Source: Lumnitzera littorea (Eukaryota > Streptophyta > Magnoliopsida > Myrtales > Combretaceae). Taken from it: a stretch of 64,000 nt of DNA. Shown here piece after piece: positions 1-11,800 of this stretch. The stretch lies in contig JAMXBB010000006.1 of assembly GCA_024138015.1 (NCBI GenBank), positions 74,978,626 to 75,042,625 on the forward strand, in the 5' to 3' direction. Made by a program: the position numbers and the translations under genes. A model generated the notes under the pieces. The model was not told the origin of the DNA, did not search any database, and saw only the letters and a list, made by a program, of their open reading frames with translations. Numbering within the stretch: position 1 is the stretch's first letter; every line of letters begins with the position of its first letter.

Positions 1-2070
1 TAGATGAGGATGCCAGCGGCAATTTTGATGGAAACACTAAAGGCCTAGAAAGGGGAATTGAGGTTGAGCAACATATGGGCCATTATGATCTTGCCACATT
101 GAGAGGGGCTCATAAGAGGAGGAACATTCATGTTTACTTAGGAGCAAGATGGTCTTCCTTACCTGTGCTTGGCATGACTTTCGTCAGTTCTTTGATTCCT
201 ATTTTTTTGTTTTCCTAACCTAACCTCTTAAGTACCTTTTTGCAAATGTGACACTTAAAGATTGCAATTCTAAGGATTTTGTTCCCCTACCTAAAGGATG
301 GCTATTCAAAGGGGAAGGAGGATCCTAAGAGGATGTCTTACAAACAAGCCCCAACTAAATGGCTACCTAAGCCTCAAGTTAAAGTACCACCAAAGGCTCT
401 TATAAAGTTGGTAGCAAAGTCTAACACTTTTGTCTCCATTAAGGAGAAAGATGGTCAATAGGATAAAAGCACCAATGAACTTCAACAACCTAAAGTTCCC
501 GCTATGCTCATGAATGTCTTCCTTTGGAGAGGGACCATGAAAAGGATAAATCTCTAAAGGACAATTAGCCTAAGATAGGAGGTAACTCCACTAATCTTAA
601 TGAGGGGAAGGAGGCCTCCATTGGAATTTAAAGCTTAATTACTTCGCCTTAGAACCGAAGTACTACAATTTTTCCTAACTTGGAATGTTAACATAGCTAA
701 CTTTTCCTTAGGAAATGGTCTAGTAGCTCTTGAGTTTCTCAAAGGGATTTGTCTGCCCAATTACGTTCAAACTTTAACTAATGCGATAAAGCTTTGCCAG
801 AATTAAGGGTCAGATAGCCTACTTCATTTGGCTACCTCAAGTTGTTATGATATCAGTCTATTTATTTCTATTAATTTAATCCTATTGAGCTTGTTGCCCA
901 TTTTCTAACTTCATATCGATTTTCTAAAACTCTCAATAGCTCCTAATGATTGTAGAGGCTTTATCTAAGGAGAAAAATGCCATAAGTCCTCTAGTCTAAT
1001 TTTGTTTTCAAATTTCTTTCTATTCCTTTTAGATCATAACTTCCCTTTTTATTGCTTTTAGATCGTTAAAGAAGTGAAGAATCAAGTGGTTGATGTAGAG
1101 GTTAAGAAGAAGAACTTATAAGAAAAGTAGGGAGCTAAGAATGCAATGTTAGAGGTAGTGATATGAGCTCGTGAATGAACACACGAACCCGATATTACAC
1201 GTAACCAAAGGGGTAGGTCTAAGCTGTAAGATGGCTTGAAAAGTAAATGAGAGTCGAAGGTTGAGTAAGGGGTTCCCATGTACTAACAAAGAATATGTTG
1301 CACTAATGCCTTACACCAGCTCAGGTCACACTTGATATGATGCATAAGTGTGATCGGAGGTCACTCGCCACTAGTTTATGCTCAAAAAGGCTAGAAAAGA
1401 GTAGCTCAAGAGTAAGAGGGACATTTAGCTCAAGACAGTGAAAAGTTCAGTATGTTCTCTGTATTATGATGATCAACTTTTACAGTATGATGGTATTGAT
1501 ATCATCCTTATTAGGGCAAATCCTAAGTTATAGAAATTACAGAAGAATGGTCCTTATTTGCTAAAAACAAAAGAGAATAATTTATAAGGAAAATATGAAA
1601 TCGTGCAAAAGAAGGTACACGAACATCCTTTGTCAAAAAGGACAGTATGGATGTTAGTAAAAGGATAGTACATGTGCATTTTTACTATGATGCTATGTGG
1701 TCTAGGTAGGGGTGGGCTTTGGTTCAAGCCTATTTGGTGTCAAAAGGGGTTGAATAGTGGTTGATTTAGGGATGGCTCACATTTGGGTTAGCCTTAGATG
1801 GTCGATTCCTGACAGTTCTGCTCAGCCTCAGCATAGTGAAGATTGTTGCATTCAGATTTGGTGCTTAGACTAAAGTTTAGTGGAGGGTTTAGCTTGGCAT
1901 GCTGGTTAATCACCTCGGCAACATCTTAGATGGCATGGAGAGCAAAGTAGCTCGGCAGATCAGACTAGGGGAAGCACTGCTCCTCAATGCTTAACTCACC
2001 TTGAATAGCTAGGTAGACTACTTGAGAGAGCCCTCGAGCTCGGTAGTATGTAATCGGTCCTTGATCCCTA
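1..2070 (+). pseudogene. Decayed coding region, possibly a plant gypsy-type transposon (Transposase_28-like) protein
   Basis: A frame starting at base 4 stays open for about 72 codons, to a TAA near 219. Later scraps read as protein: a segment near 275-330 with the pattern FVPLPKGWLFKGEGG, and one near 720-840 containing LEFLKGICLPNYVQTL. They are separated by stops and frame changes, with non-coding sequence from about 850 to 2070. The order (N-terminal domain, short LP segment, then the coiled coil at 2071-2609) recalls the plant gypsy-type transposon family Pfam Transposase_28, but no decisive motif survives. The start lies outside the window. A different gag-like protein is equally possible. 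Confidence 0.35.
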
Positions 2071-2609
2071 TCAGGAAGAGAAGATGAAGGCTAAAGAAGA
2101 GCTTACGGTTTGGAAAGAAAAAGCCAAAAGGGAGGCCAAAATATAGGAAGAAAAAGAGACAGCTTTGTCGAAGGAATAGAAGAAAAACTCTTAGCTAATG
2201 ATTGACCTCCAGGGAACATAAAACAAAATTGAGACTCTTAAGATAAAAAATAGTGAGGAAGTCGCTCACTTGCAAAGTTCGTATGAGGAATTGAAGATTG
2301 AAATGGTTGATGTTGAAATGGAGCAAAACTCTATGTACTAGAAGGCTTATGATAAAGCTTACAAGGACATTTAGGAGAGCAAAGAGTATAAAGGACTTAT
2401 GCATCACAAAATATTGGATGGGATCAACTTCCCTTAGGCAAAAATTCTAGTCCACCAACTTAAGTATGATCTTAACTACTTGAATTTCATTAGATAGGTT
2501 GAAAAGGCCAATAAGCAGGAGCCTGAGGCAGAAGAAGAGCCAATAAAAGATATAGGCACTCCTTTAGGTGATCCCATTGATCCTAGAGATCAAGATGAAG
2601 CCCCCTAAG
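2071..2609 (+). pseudogene. Coiled-coil C-terminal part of a decayed retroelement protein
   Basis: One reading frame gives about 180 codons rich in Glu and Lys with heptad-like spacing (segments such as EEKMKAKEELTVWKEKAK and LKIKNSEEVAHLQSSYEEL), then an acidic, proline-rich tail ending at a TAA near 2607. It is interrupted by eight stops, seven of them TAG, at places where Gln would suit a coiled coil. There are no frameshifts over this stretch. It is probably the C-terminal coiled coil of the gene that starts to the left. Family-level function is unknown. Confidence 0.45.
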
Positions 2610-3689
2610 TCCTAAAATTAGCAACTCCTAATCCTTCAACCAATTCTTAACTAGGTACTACTCTAGGTCTAGATGCCTAAGACGTCTCCTACACTCAACT
2701 TCCAAACCAATAATTTCTCTTTCTTTTTATCCTTCATTTTTTTTCTAAAAAGGTGTTTTCTCTTAGGTTAGTACGTTGACCTTAGTTCTTTGTAAAACTT
2801 ACTTAGAGGATCTCTTTTCCTACTTTCTACCTAAATCTTAAATTTTCTTTTACCCTACCAAAAGTTAGTGTAATTGATTTCTAGTACTTTGTAATGACCT
2901 TTCCTTGTGTTGTTCGATTGATTTAAATTGCTTATCAACCAATTTGTTATGTTATTTCTTAAATAACATGGCTTGCTAGCCCCTTAACTAGCTTATTGCC
3001 TTCACAATAGGCTTAGAGCATTGTCCCCATTGCTAACTAGGGATTTAAGAATATATTATTGTTTATCATCCATAAGAGGACTTATAGTTTTTGGCTCATC
3101 ATCCTTAGAAGGATTTATAGCCTATGATTTGTCATCCTTAAGAGGATTTATGACCTAGGGCTTGTCATCCTTAGGAAGATTTATAGCCATCATACTCATC
3201 ACCCTCATGAAGGCTTAAGGTTTTAAGATCTCATCATCCTTTCTTAGGACATAAAGATCTAAGGATTACCTTTTTCCCATCGTCCTTATGGACAAGGCTT
3301 AGAGACATTCAAGTCCTTTCTTACCAAAAATAGATACATGGAGAGCATGCACTTACTTTCCACAAAATATCTTCATAACAAACGCCATAATAAAGTAAAG
3401 CAAAGTAAAAAAGTTTGAATGATGAACAAAAACTTCATTAAACACCATATTAAAGAGGAAATAGGTTGGTCAATTAGTTTTGACTTTCCATAACATGATC
3501 ACAAACCAAAGCAAATTAAGTTAAATAGAAAGAAACATAACTTCCTATATGAGATTTGGGAAATAAGTTAAAAAAAATGCAAACCAAATAGCACTATCGT
3601 AGCAACAAAACAAATAAGTAAAGAGGCAAACATATCTTCATCTATTCTTCAAATATTAGACCTTCACATTCTTCACTCAAAGTACAGTA
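2610..3689. other. Non-coding spacer between two decayed elements
   Basis: AT-rich sequence without readable protein. It holds the short tandem repeat at 3062-3196. It may include the 3' untranslated region of the left element and the 3' end of the minus-strand Tat element, but no LTR boundary could be placed. Confidence 0.5.
3062..3196. repeat. Short tandem repeat, about 34-bp unit, four copies
   Basis: Four consecutive units of 33-35 bp share the pattern TCATCCTTAAGAGGATTTAT followed by a more variable half. Each unit has the short inverted motif CCTTARRAGG. Units begin near 3062, 3097, 3131 and 3164, and a weak fifth copy follows. No function is evident. Confidence 0.75.
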
Positions 3690-4985
3690 TGAGGTTGTTA
3701 GCATTCCATGCCCTAAGGATCAGTTGTCTGTCTAACCTTTCTAGCTTATAGACATATCCATCACTTAACACCTCTTTCACTTTAATGGAATCCACCTACA
3801 TAGGGGTGAGCTTCCCTTGGCAATCCCTTGCAACTAATGCCTTAAATTACTTGCAAACCAAGTGGCCAAGTCGGAAGCACTTATGCTTAACCCATTTATC
3901 ATAATACCGAGTTGCTTGCTATTAATAAGTAATGAGGTAAGCTTTAGCTAAGGCATACATCTTGTGGATCGTATCTAAGTTAGCTTGTAAGCCAATATCA
4001 TTATAATCAAGGTCATAAGCTTAGACTCTCATACTCTCCACTTGCAACTTAATTGGTAATACTACCTTTGTCCTAATAGCCATTTGGTATGGAGTACGAC
4101 TTGTTAAAGTCCTTTAGGTAGTCCTATACCTCCATAAAACAATGGGCAACTCATTTATCCATTTCTTACTAGCTTGGTTCACCTTTTCTTCAAACTTTAT
4201 AGAATGACCTTGTTTACTTCCTTCGTTGAACCATTACTTTAGGGATGTGCAACCAATGTGTAGCATAATTTGATCTTCTAAGCCTCACAAAATTCCCTAA
4301 ATTTATCATTATCGAATTGTAGCTCATCATCCATTACGATTGCATATGGTATCCCAAACTTAGTCATAATATTGCTAGCCATAAATGCCTCAATACTCCA
4401 TTCTGTTATGGTTGCCACTACCTTAGCTTCGACTTATTTCATGAAATAATCAACCATAACAATGATGTACCTCCTTTACTTGGTTGTCTTTAGGGATGGA
4501 CCGAGTATATCCAGTCCCTAGTAAGCAAAAGGCGAAGGATTAGTAAGAGGGATTAGGTATGAGCTTAGAGCTTGTTCAATTGGGGCATTTCTTTGACACC
4601 GATTGTAGGTCTATGCTAAACCAAGAGCATCCTTTCTCATTATAGGCCACCAATAATTGAGCCTTAAGGCTCAAACATATAAAGCTATTGCTCTGATATG
4701 ATTACTAGATACCATAAAATGTAGGTTGGATAGCATTTATCACTCCTTAGATGGTTGAAGGCACTGTAGATAAGGCATACTTATGCCTCTCTTATATAAA
4801 TTTTCATCAATAAGCATAAAATTAGCCAACTTGTAAATAAGCCGCCTTGCCTCCTTGGTGTCTTGAGGCAAAGTGCCTTTCTTCAGATACTCTATTATTG
4901 GGTCCATCCAACAGTACTTTAGGTCTTTCTATTGGATCTCAAGGCATTCTTTCGACTATGATTCCATGCTTCTCTTAGGAAAATA
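3690..4985 (-). pseudogene. Tat-lineage integrase, degenerate
   Basis: The integrase would insert the element's cDNA into chromosomes. On the minus strand near 4450 the frame reads RYIIVMVDYFMK, then SIEAFMASNIMTKFGIPYAIVMDDELQFDN and the AHP-SNG block with a Glu-Val-Asn-Lys stretch. These match the DDE core of Ty3 integrases. Near 4090-4150 it continues with LPIVLWRYRTT and RTPYQMAI, the post-core tryptophan-arginine motif seen in Tat and Athila elements. Downstream sequence to about 3690 reads like the C-terminal tail (YYDKWVKHKCFRLGHLVCK). Stops occur at the Gln of HPQSNGQ (now TAA) and at the Trp of the KWVEA motif. It is non-functional. Confidence 0.8.
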
Positions 4986-4987
4986 TT

Positions 4988-5389
4988 CTATGAAGATCTT
5001 GTCCTCCTAGTTTGGTAAGTCAATTGAGGCCATCTTAGATAACTTGTCCACCACATAATCTCTATTCTTGATATCATCATCAATTGCCAATCCTCAAAAA
5101 TCAATCCATAATCTTTCAACAACTGCAAATACCTAATTATGTTCTTGTCTTTGGCCATACTGGTACTCTTAACCTGGTTTATTACCAATTGGGAATTAGA
5201 AAACACATTCAAATGCTTTTCCCTAGCCTCCACCAATCTAATTCTAGCTAATAATGCTTCATATTCAAATTCATTATTATTGGTTAGGAAACCGAACTTT
5301 AGAGCATAAGAGATTCGAGCTCTTATAGGTCCTATAAGGATCAATCCTACTCCACTTCCTTTGCTAATCGATGAACCATCTACATGCAA
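4988..5389 (-). pseudogene. Second (archaeal-type) RNase H domain of a Tat element
   Basis: An open stretch of 133 codons begins MHVDGSSISKGSGVGLILIG, the first strand of an RNase H with catalytic Asp at residue 4. It continues with NNNEFEYEALLARI, carrying the catalytic Glu near residue 44, and NVFSNSQLVINQV, where the usual DSQLV Asp is Asn (residue 65). It lies between the RT-linked RNase H and the integrase, as expected for the additional RNase H acquired by Tat-lineage elements. Loss of the third acidic residue would inactivate the enzyme. The true domain probably continues past the stop near 4988 in another frame. Confidence 0.85.
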
Positions 5390-6900
5390 TTTCTAAGTTG
5401 GTTGGTATATATTTGAGTTAGAACATTCATATCTCGTGAATTTATTAATGAAATCTACCAAGATCTGAGCTTTATATGCTTCCCTAAGTTGGTGTTATAT
5501 TTCGAAGGTGCTAACTTCCAAAGCATATTTAACCATATGACTAGAAGCATCGAGCTTATGTAAGGCTTACTTTAAGGGTTGGTTAATCAATACTACAATT
5601 TGATTGGCTTCAAAGTATGGTTAGAGTTTCCTAGTAGCAACTACTATAGCCAAGACAAACTTCTCCAATTTTGAATATCTCAATTCAAGTCCTTATAAAA
5701 CATGACTTACATTACAAATTGGTCGATGCACTCATCCTTTAGCTTATACTAGAATTAAAGAGAAGGCTCAATCACCTATAATCAAGTATAGGTAGAGTGT
5801 TTCCCCTTCTATAGGTTTTGACAAGATCATAGGTTTTGTTAAGAATTCCTTTAAGGTTTTAAAAGCCATTTCATATTCCTCATTCCATTGGAGCTCAAAT
5901 GGGTTCCTCAGTACTCTAAAGAATTCCATAAGCTTTTTTCACACTTTTCGAAACAAATCTATTTAGTACTACAACTCTATTAGTTAACCTTTGGACATCC
6001 TTAATGGATTTTGGTGACTTAATGTTAAGCACAACTTGGATCTTCTCTAGATTAGCCTCAATTCCTTACTATGTCACCATATAACTTAAGAACTTCCCTA
6101 AGGAAGCAATGAACACACACTTTTGCGAATTTAACTTCATATTATATCCTCTTAGAGTGTCAAAGGTCTTCTAAAGGTCAACTATGTGATCATCATTATC
6201 CTTACTCTTCGCTATCATATCATCAACATAAACCTCAATATATCTATATATTAGAGGTTTAACTTCTAAGTGACCAATTTCTAATAAGTAGCTCTTGCAT
6301 TCTTCTATCCAAATGACATAACTTTATAATAGCAAGTCCCAAAGTTCTTAATAAAGGAGGTGCGTACCTAATTGGAGGGATGCATTTTGATCTAATTGTA
6401 CCTTGAGAATATGTCTATAAAGATCAATAAGGCTTGTTTGGTGGTTGAGTCAACATCCACTCTATTCAAGGTAAGGGAAAGTAGCCTTTCAGACATGCCT
6501 TGTTTAAGTCGATCAAGTTGATATAAATCCTCCATTTCCCATTTTTCTTCTTTACCAAAATACAATTCGCAAGCAATGTAGGATATGGCTCTTCTCTAAT
6601 AAAGTCTACCTTTAACAACTTCTTCACCTCTTCTTCAATTGTAGCTTATCTATTCAGAGTGAAGTGTCTTTTCTTCTACTACACAACCTTTACATTTGGA
6701 TCAATGTTTAACTTATAGGTAATAACCTCCTTAGGTATACCTAACATGTCAAAGGGAAACCAAGTGAAAATATCCTTATTAGCTCGGAGGAAACGTATTA
6801 TGCTCTCCTTTAGGTCGACTGGTATACTAGCTCTAACCTTATTCACATGTTCTAGATCATTACTGAGGTGAATCATTAGCGTTTCCTCCTAGTCTTTCCT
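5390..6900 (-). pseudogene. Reverse transcriptase with linked RNase H, Tat lineage, degenerate
   Basis: Entry into the polymerase is marked at 6679-6876 by a stretch containing IIRFLRANKDIFTWFPFDMLGIPKEVI and YKLNIDP, the conserved block just upstream of RT in Tat elements. The catalytic box YVDD lies at 6219-6230, followed by MIAKSKDNDDHIVDL and YNMKLNSQKCVF, which fit the palm and thumb of Ty3 RTs. Sequence from about 5900 down to 5400 corresponds to the connection and first RNase H domain but is heavily broken. The RT would copy genomic RNA into cDNA in cytoplasmic particles. Several stops, including TAG after HIVDL, rule out activity. Confidence 0.85.
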
Positions 6901-6999
6901 TTGATTTGCATACAATTGCTCGAGCCTTATTTAATAGTATAGACCTAGTCTCTCTTCAAAGCCTTTAAGCATAGAGCTTGAGACAATTGTTGGTCTCCA

Positions 7000-7420
7000 T
7001 AGCTTATCCCTTTCCTAATCAAAGTGGGAAATTTTGCCTTTAGGTAAGCCATGGAGACCACCATCTTGAACATGTTAATAAAAGGTTGGCCCATTATACC
7101 ATTTTATGGTGAAGGGCAATCTATAATCATAAAATTAACTTCTTTCTCAACTACATTTTCGTCATCTTTGATCTAGAGGTTTAGAGTAACCACTTTGTGC
7201 ACTTTTATTGGTTGATTATTGAACATGTACAAGCTATACTTATACGACTACATTTTAATGTTCTTGAGCTTAGGACGCATGCTTGAAAATTTTATCAGTG
7301 GAACTCCCCGTATCTACCATACCTTTCTAACTTAAAAATCAACCACTTAGGTTGTAATAACTAAGGTATCGTTATGTGGGAACTAAACTCTTTATATGTC
7401 TATCTAAAAATGTAATCATG
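7000..7420 (-). pseudogene. Aspartic protease of the Tat element, degenerate
   Basis: The active-site motif VDTGSS is at 7300-7317 on the minus strand, preceded by a hydrophobic stretch as in retroviral-type aspartic proteases. About 150-200 bases further along the minus strand a second conserved block reads FMIIDCPSP, NGIMGQPF and INMFKMVVSMAYLKAKFPT, matching the FIIID-P-YNAILGRP-L segment typical of plant Ty3 proteases. The two blocks are in different frames, and stops separate them. The enzyme would process the Gag-Pol polyprotein. The Tyr of the YNAI block is now a stop. Confidence 0.8.
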
Positions 7421-7626
7421 TTCTCAACCCTATGCCTCTTACCTCTTAAGCTCAGTACATGATCCCCTAATTCATTTGAAGGGCTTGTCATAGGTAGAAG
7501 ACCTTTACCTACTAGTCATCCAAAGATTACATTAATCACACCTCAAGGAGCTCGATTGTCTCCCCTCTCAAGGTCTTGCACCACTAGATCTCGATTACTA
7601 GGTCGGGTCTCCCCATTTCAAACTTG

Positions 7627-7821
7627 CTACTCGATTCTCCTCCTATGTGTAGGTCGCTCAAGATGGTTGTCCTTATCTACTATAAATTTCTTTAAATAAC
7701 CCCTTTGAATAGTGTCTTCGAGTGCATTCTTTAAGTGTATACACTCATCCATATTGTGTCCCCTATATCTATGGAAGTTACAGTGCTTATTAGAATCCCT
7801 TTTAGCTAGATTACTCTTCAT
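7627..7821 (-). pseudogene. Gag C-terminal zinc knuckle region of the Tat element
   Basis: A 64-codon open segment contains CNFHRYRGHNMDECIHLKNA, with Cys-His-His-Cys spacing of the C-x2-H-x4-H-x4-C type found in plant Tat and Athila Gag proteins. It is followed by LEDTIQRGYLKKFI, another conserved Gag block. The knuckle would bind element RNA during packaging. This short stretch is intact, but it is separated from the Gag core and the protease by stops. Confidence 0.8.
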
Positions 7822-8059
7822 CTTCTATGGCCAAGACAAAATACCTTGATTATGTAGCTCTATTAAAATATTTGACATAGGTTGATTGAGGGGCGATATG
7901 TTTAGCAAAGGTAGGAATCGGCCTTCTTTGATCTCTTAAAGATTAGCTAAGTTTGCTTTGAGCATCAGAGTTCCTCCTTAACCTATCTTTACTAATCCTT
8001 TATCCTTATTTGAGCTCCTCTCAAGCTTCTCTTTCTCCAACTCTCTCCAAACCTACATC

Positions 8060-8864
8060 TGATCCTCCTAATGAATGAACTTTTCCAATCTCTTCATGAA
8101 ATCATGTAGCAAGGTTGAAGGGTGCTTTGCAAAGGACTTAAAGAAGTCTGAGTCTTCCTTGACTCCTCTGCAAATGGCATGTAATGTTACACTCTTGTCA
8201 TAGTTAATGATCTAATCATCAATTGATTGAACTTATGAATGTAGTCTCTAATCAATTTACCTTGCTTCTATCTGATAGACGTTAGGAGCGAAGAATCATT
8301 GATCGAAGACTTACTAGCTAGAAAGTATTGACGGAACTTGTCGATTAGTTGATCAAATGAAGAGATTGAGGCTGCCTTCAACAAATTAAACCAATTACTC
8401 ATAGATTTCCTCAAAGTAGATGGGAAACCCTTATAAGCAATTGCATCACTCATCCATAAATCTCCTTAAGAGTGTAGAAGGTGTTCAAATGGTCATTGAG
8501 GTCTTTCCTTCCATCATAGGTGTTGAACCGAGGTGGTTGAACACTTAATGGTAATACCTTGTCTACTATACTTTGTATGAAAGGACTGGCCCTTCTTCCC
8601 TTGATGTCTACCTCTTTTCTAAAAGTCCCTTCAGCAACCAGTTTCTTAATATAATCCTCTAAATCTCGTAGAATCTTCTCTTTCCTATTGGTCATCCTCA
8701 TTCACTAGGGAAGCTTTTCTATGCAAATATTGTAATACTTCTTCTTCTGCCATTAGATCAACTTGACACCCCACTTGCTGTGAAGGAGTAGAAGAAGAGG
8801 TAGCATCTCTCTCATTGAGTCTTTGGCATAATTCTTGGTTGGTAGTTCTGACCTCCTCTAATTC
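8060..8864 (-). pseudogene. Gag capsid-like core of the Tat element
   Basis: The minus strand reads PFIQSIVDKVLPLSVQPPRF then YDGRKDLNDHL, the opening of the plant retrotransposon gag domain. AIAYKGFPSTLRKSMSNWF, ISSFDQLIDKFRQYFLAS and the QGKLIRDYIHKFNQ segment follow in order. This is the full capsid-like fold region, broken by one frame change near 8453 and several stops. Upstream, from about 8720 to 8864, it reads MAEEEVLQYLHRKASLVNE and ELCQRLNERDATSSS, then runs directly into the boundary of LTR-A. It pairs with the Gag N-terminal piece at 12523-12640. Confidence 0.85.
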
Positions 8865-11800
8865 CGTCAGGACCTTAAAGGAGGCCTAGTCGGATTACCT
8901 AAAATTTCCATAACATATGTGTACTTATGATATGAAAACCACCTTGTAAGTCAAAGATTGTAAGACTCTAAATAATAAATCACTAAGAGTATTGATTTTC
9001 AAGTAATTAATTTATTGTAACATAACATAACATAACATATAAATATAAATAACTATAGATATCCGATATCCTACAGTTCCTCAGAACCATAGAAAATCAG
9101 TATCCCCTACCAAATAATAAAACAGGATATACCAACATTAGAAAACTACAAGAAAAATGAAATTATATTAAATTCTAACATATAAATATTTTCTATAAAG
9201 GATTTTTATGTATCACCTATAAAGATCTCAACTAATTCTAACACTAATATACTTATCTTCAGCTCACACTTGGCACTAGAGATTTATCCCAATCCCATTG
9301 TAAGTAAACATGTAAGAGAAACTAAGGGGGAATGAGCATATAACAGCTTAGTGAGTTTGTCCCTCACCACTACTGTTTAAGCAAGTTATCACACATTATT
9401 ATCACACATGCAAGCAAGCTGTCTACATATAAAATGAATGCAGGCATGACAAATGTAAGCAACATATCCATAGGAGTCTGGAACTATGAACGGTGTAGAA
9501 TTACATCATCTACACTTCAATTATCTCCTATACTTACCCACACAGGGTACCTCAGCTTATCCGCATGAGGCTACCTAGGGGCATTACCCCTCTAGGCAAC
9601 ACTCGACTATTACCCTAATCGAGAAAAGAGTTCCAATCCAAATAGATGGATCCCAAACTAGGACTATCCACCATCCAAGGCCCCTCAAGCATAAACATGC
9701 GAGTCCTCTTGCAATAAAAATTATCCCAAGCCTTACAGGCACAATAAAGCGAGTCCTCTAGCTATCAATTAGAGATCTCATGCTAGCTTTGTCTTAACGC
9801 TAAAATATTATTTATAGCTTCATGAGCCCTTATAGAGATCATACAAAAATATGTTTAAGAGTAGAAAATCTTTTTCTGAAAACACTTTTCTCATGATTTT
9901 TGCAAAGCTAGCACTCTCCATTCATAACTTTACCAGGTCATAGACATACGACGAATATAATTGGTTATTTTGTTTTGATACTTATATTTATCAATTTAAA
10001 AAGGTGATCACACAGATGATAGTAAACAAGCAAAGCAATTATTCAGACATACAAGCAACAACAAGCAGCAAAACCTCATATAAGTAACATACACAAGCAA
10101 GTAGCAAGTCATTAGAACTCCCTCACTTGGATTATTGCTCGTTCTCCAGGCTTTGGGGTTTCTAGAATTTGATATTGAACACTTAAAAGAAATAGTAAAA
10201 CTTATAATTATTCTGAGAAGTCAAACCCTTAGTTAATTAAAAGTCTATTGTAGTTTATCTAGTTTCCCCAATATAACACAAGTATAATGTATTTAGGGTT
10301 TACCATACTCAATGGGATTAATAGTAACTATTTTCTTATATTTGTAAGTTATGAGATTTCCTTTATGTATTTAGTAACTTTTCATTCTAATTCCGATATT
10401 TACGAACTTATAGTCGTTTTTCATCGTTTTTGGATGCACATTCACATGGTGATGTCCATTTTGGATGTTAAAACCCATGTTTTGTGATATGGGCTAAACT
10501 TATTGAAATTTTAACTTATTGAAGCTTAATTATTCTTATTGCTTATGTTTATATCCTATTTTAGTACTTAATAATTTAATTAGCTATTAGATTCTTACAC
10601 TTAGGAAATTTTACATTAGTATTACTAATTTATGTACTTAATTAAGTTTAATTCAATTTAGAAAGTGTATTAGGGTTTAAAGGATCTTCGACTCCTAAGT
10701 ACATGTATACATATATATATATATTATATTCTTATGCAATCTTATAATTTATTATTTTATAAGCTTATGCTTATGTCATCGCTTAAGTTATCAATTGCTT
10801 GTGTTATCACTTATGTTATCATTTGCTTATGTCATAGCTTATGTAATCATTCATTACATATAAATATATATATATCCTTATGTATGTATATCCTTATGTA
10901 CTCATACATACACTTTATACATATGTTATATACATACCTAAACTTTTAACATACTAATATGTATACTTATGTACTTATACGTATACTAATACACATATGC
11001 ATATATACATACGGGGACATACGTATTTTTATATATATTTTCGTATGCCTGAAATTCCTCTTAAGAAAACTTCACCAAACCCATATTTTTTCGCTTTAAG
11101 AGTTTATTTAGCAAGGTATATGTATGTATAGTTGGTATATGCCTTATTTTAGGTTATGTACATATTGGATTCTTATGTACAAATGTCTTTATACATGTAT
11201 TTCTCTAGTATACTCTTATGTATACATACTTAGAGACATGTACACATGCATCTTCTTCCATTTTATAAAGATTCCTACTCTTCTATACATGTATATGGAG
11301 CTTCCACTTCTAACAACATATATACACATATCATAGCAACTTTCTATACTAACTTAGCTTACACAACTAACTACTGCATAAAATAGATAATCAAATGATA
11401 ACATACCTCTTTCTCCTTGATTTATGTTAGTAGAAAGTGTGAAAGTAAAGTAAGAAAATGTTTAGAATTGTAGAGGCAAGAGGAATCACAGCTGGGAAGA
11501 AGAAGAAAGGGACTTGATTTTGTGTTGTTTTGTATGTTGAAAATGAAAACAAGTGGGGTCATAAGGGGAAAAGGAGTGGATGGCAAAAGAGGAAGAGAAA
11601 AGGAAGAAAAGTCTAAAAGAAAAGAAAAGAAAAGAAATCATTAGAAGAAAGAGATATTTCTAAAGTGAAAGTAACATTTTGTTGACTTTTCCACATGTTA
11701 ACTTGGTCTACTTTCCAAAAATAAATGCCATTTAGTGTATATAATAAAGTAATTAGAGAAAATTAGGAGAAAGATCAAGGAAATGAAAGAAAATAAGAAG

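Noticed and set aside
2071..2609. TAG read as a sense codon (alternative genetic code)
   Set aside because: TAA and TGA stops and frameshifts are present in other retroelement frames, and the satellite shows the same C-to-T pattern without coding, so mutation explains it.
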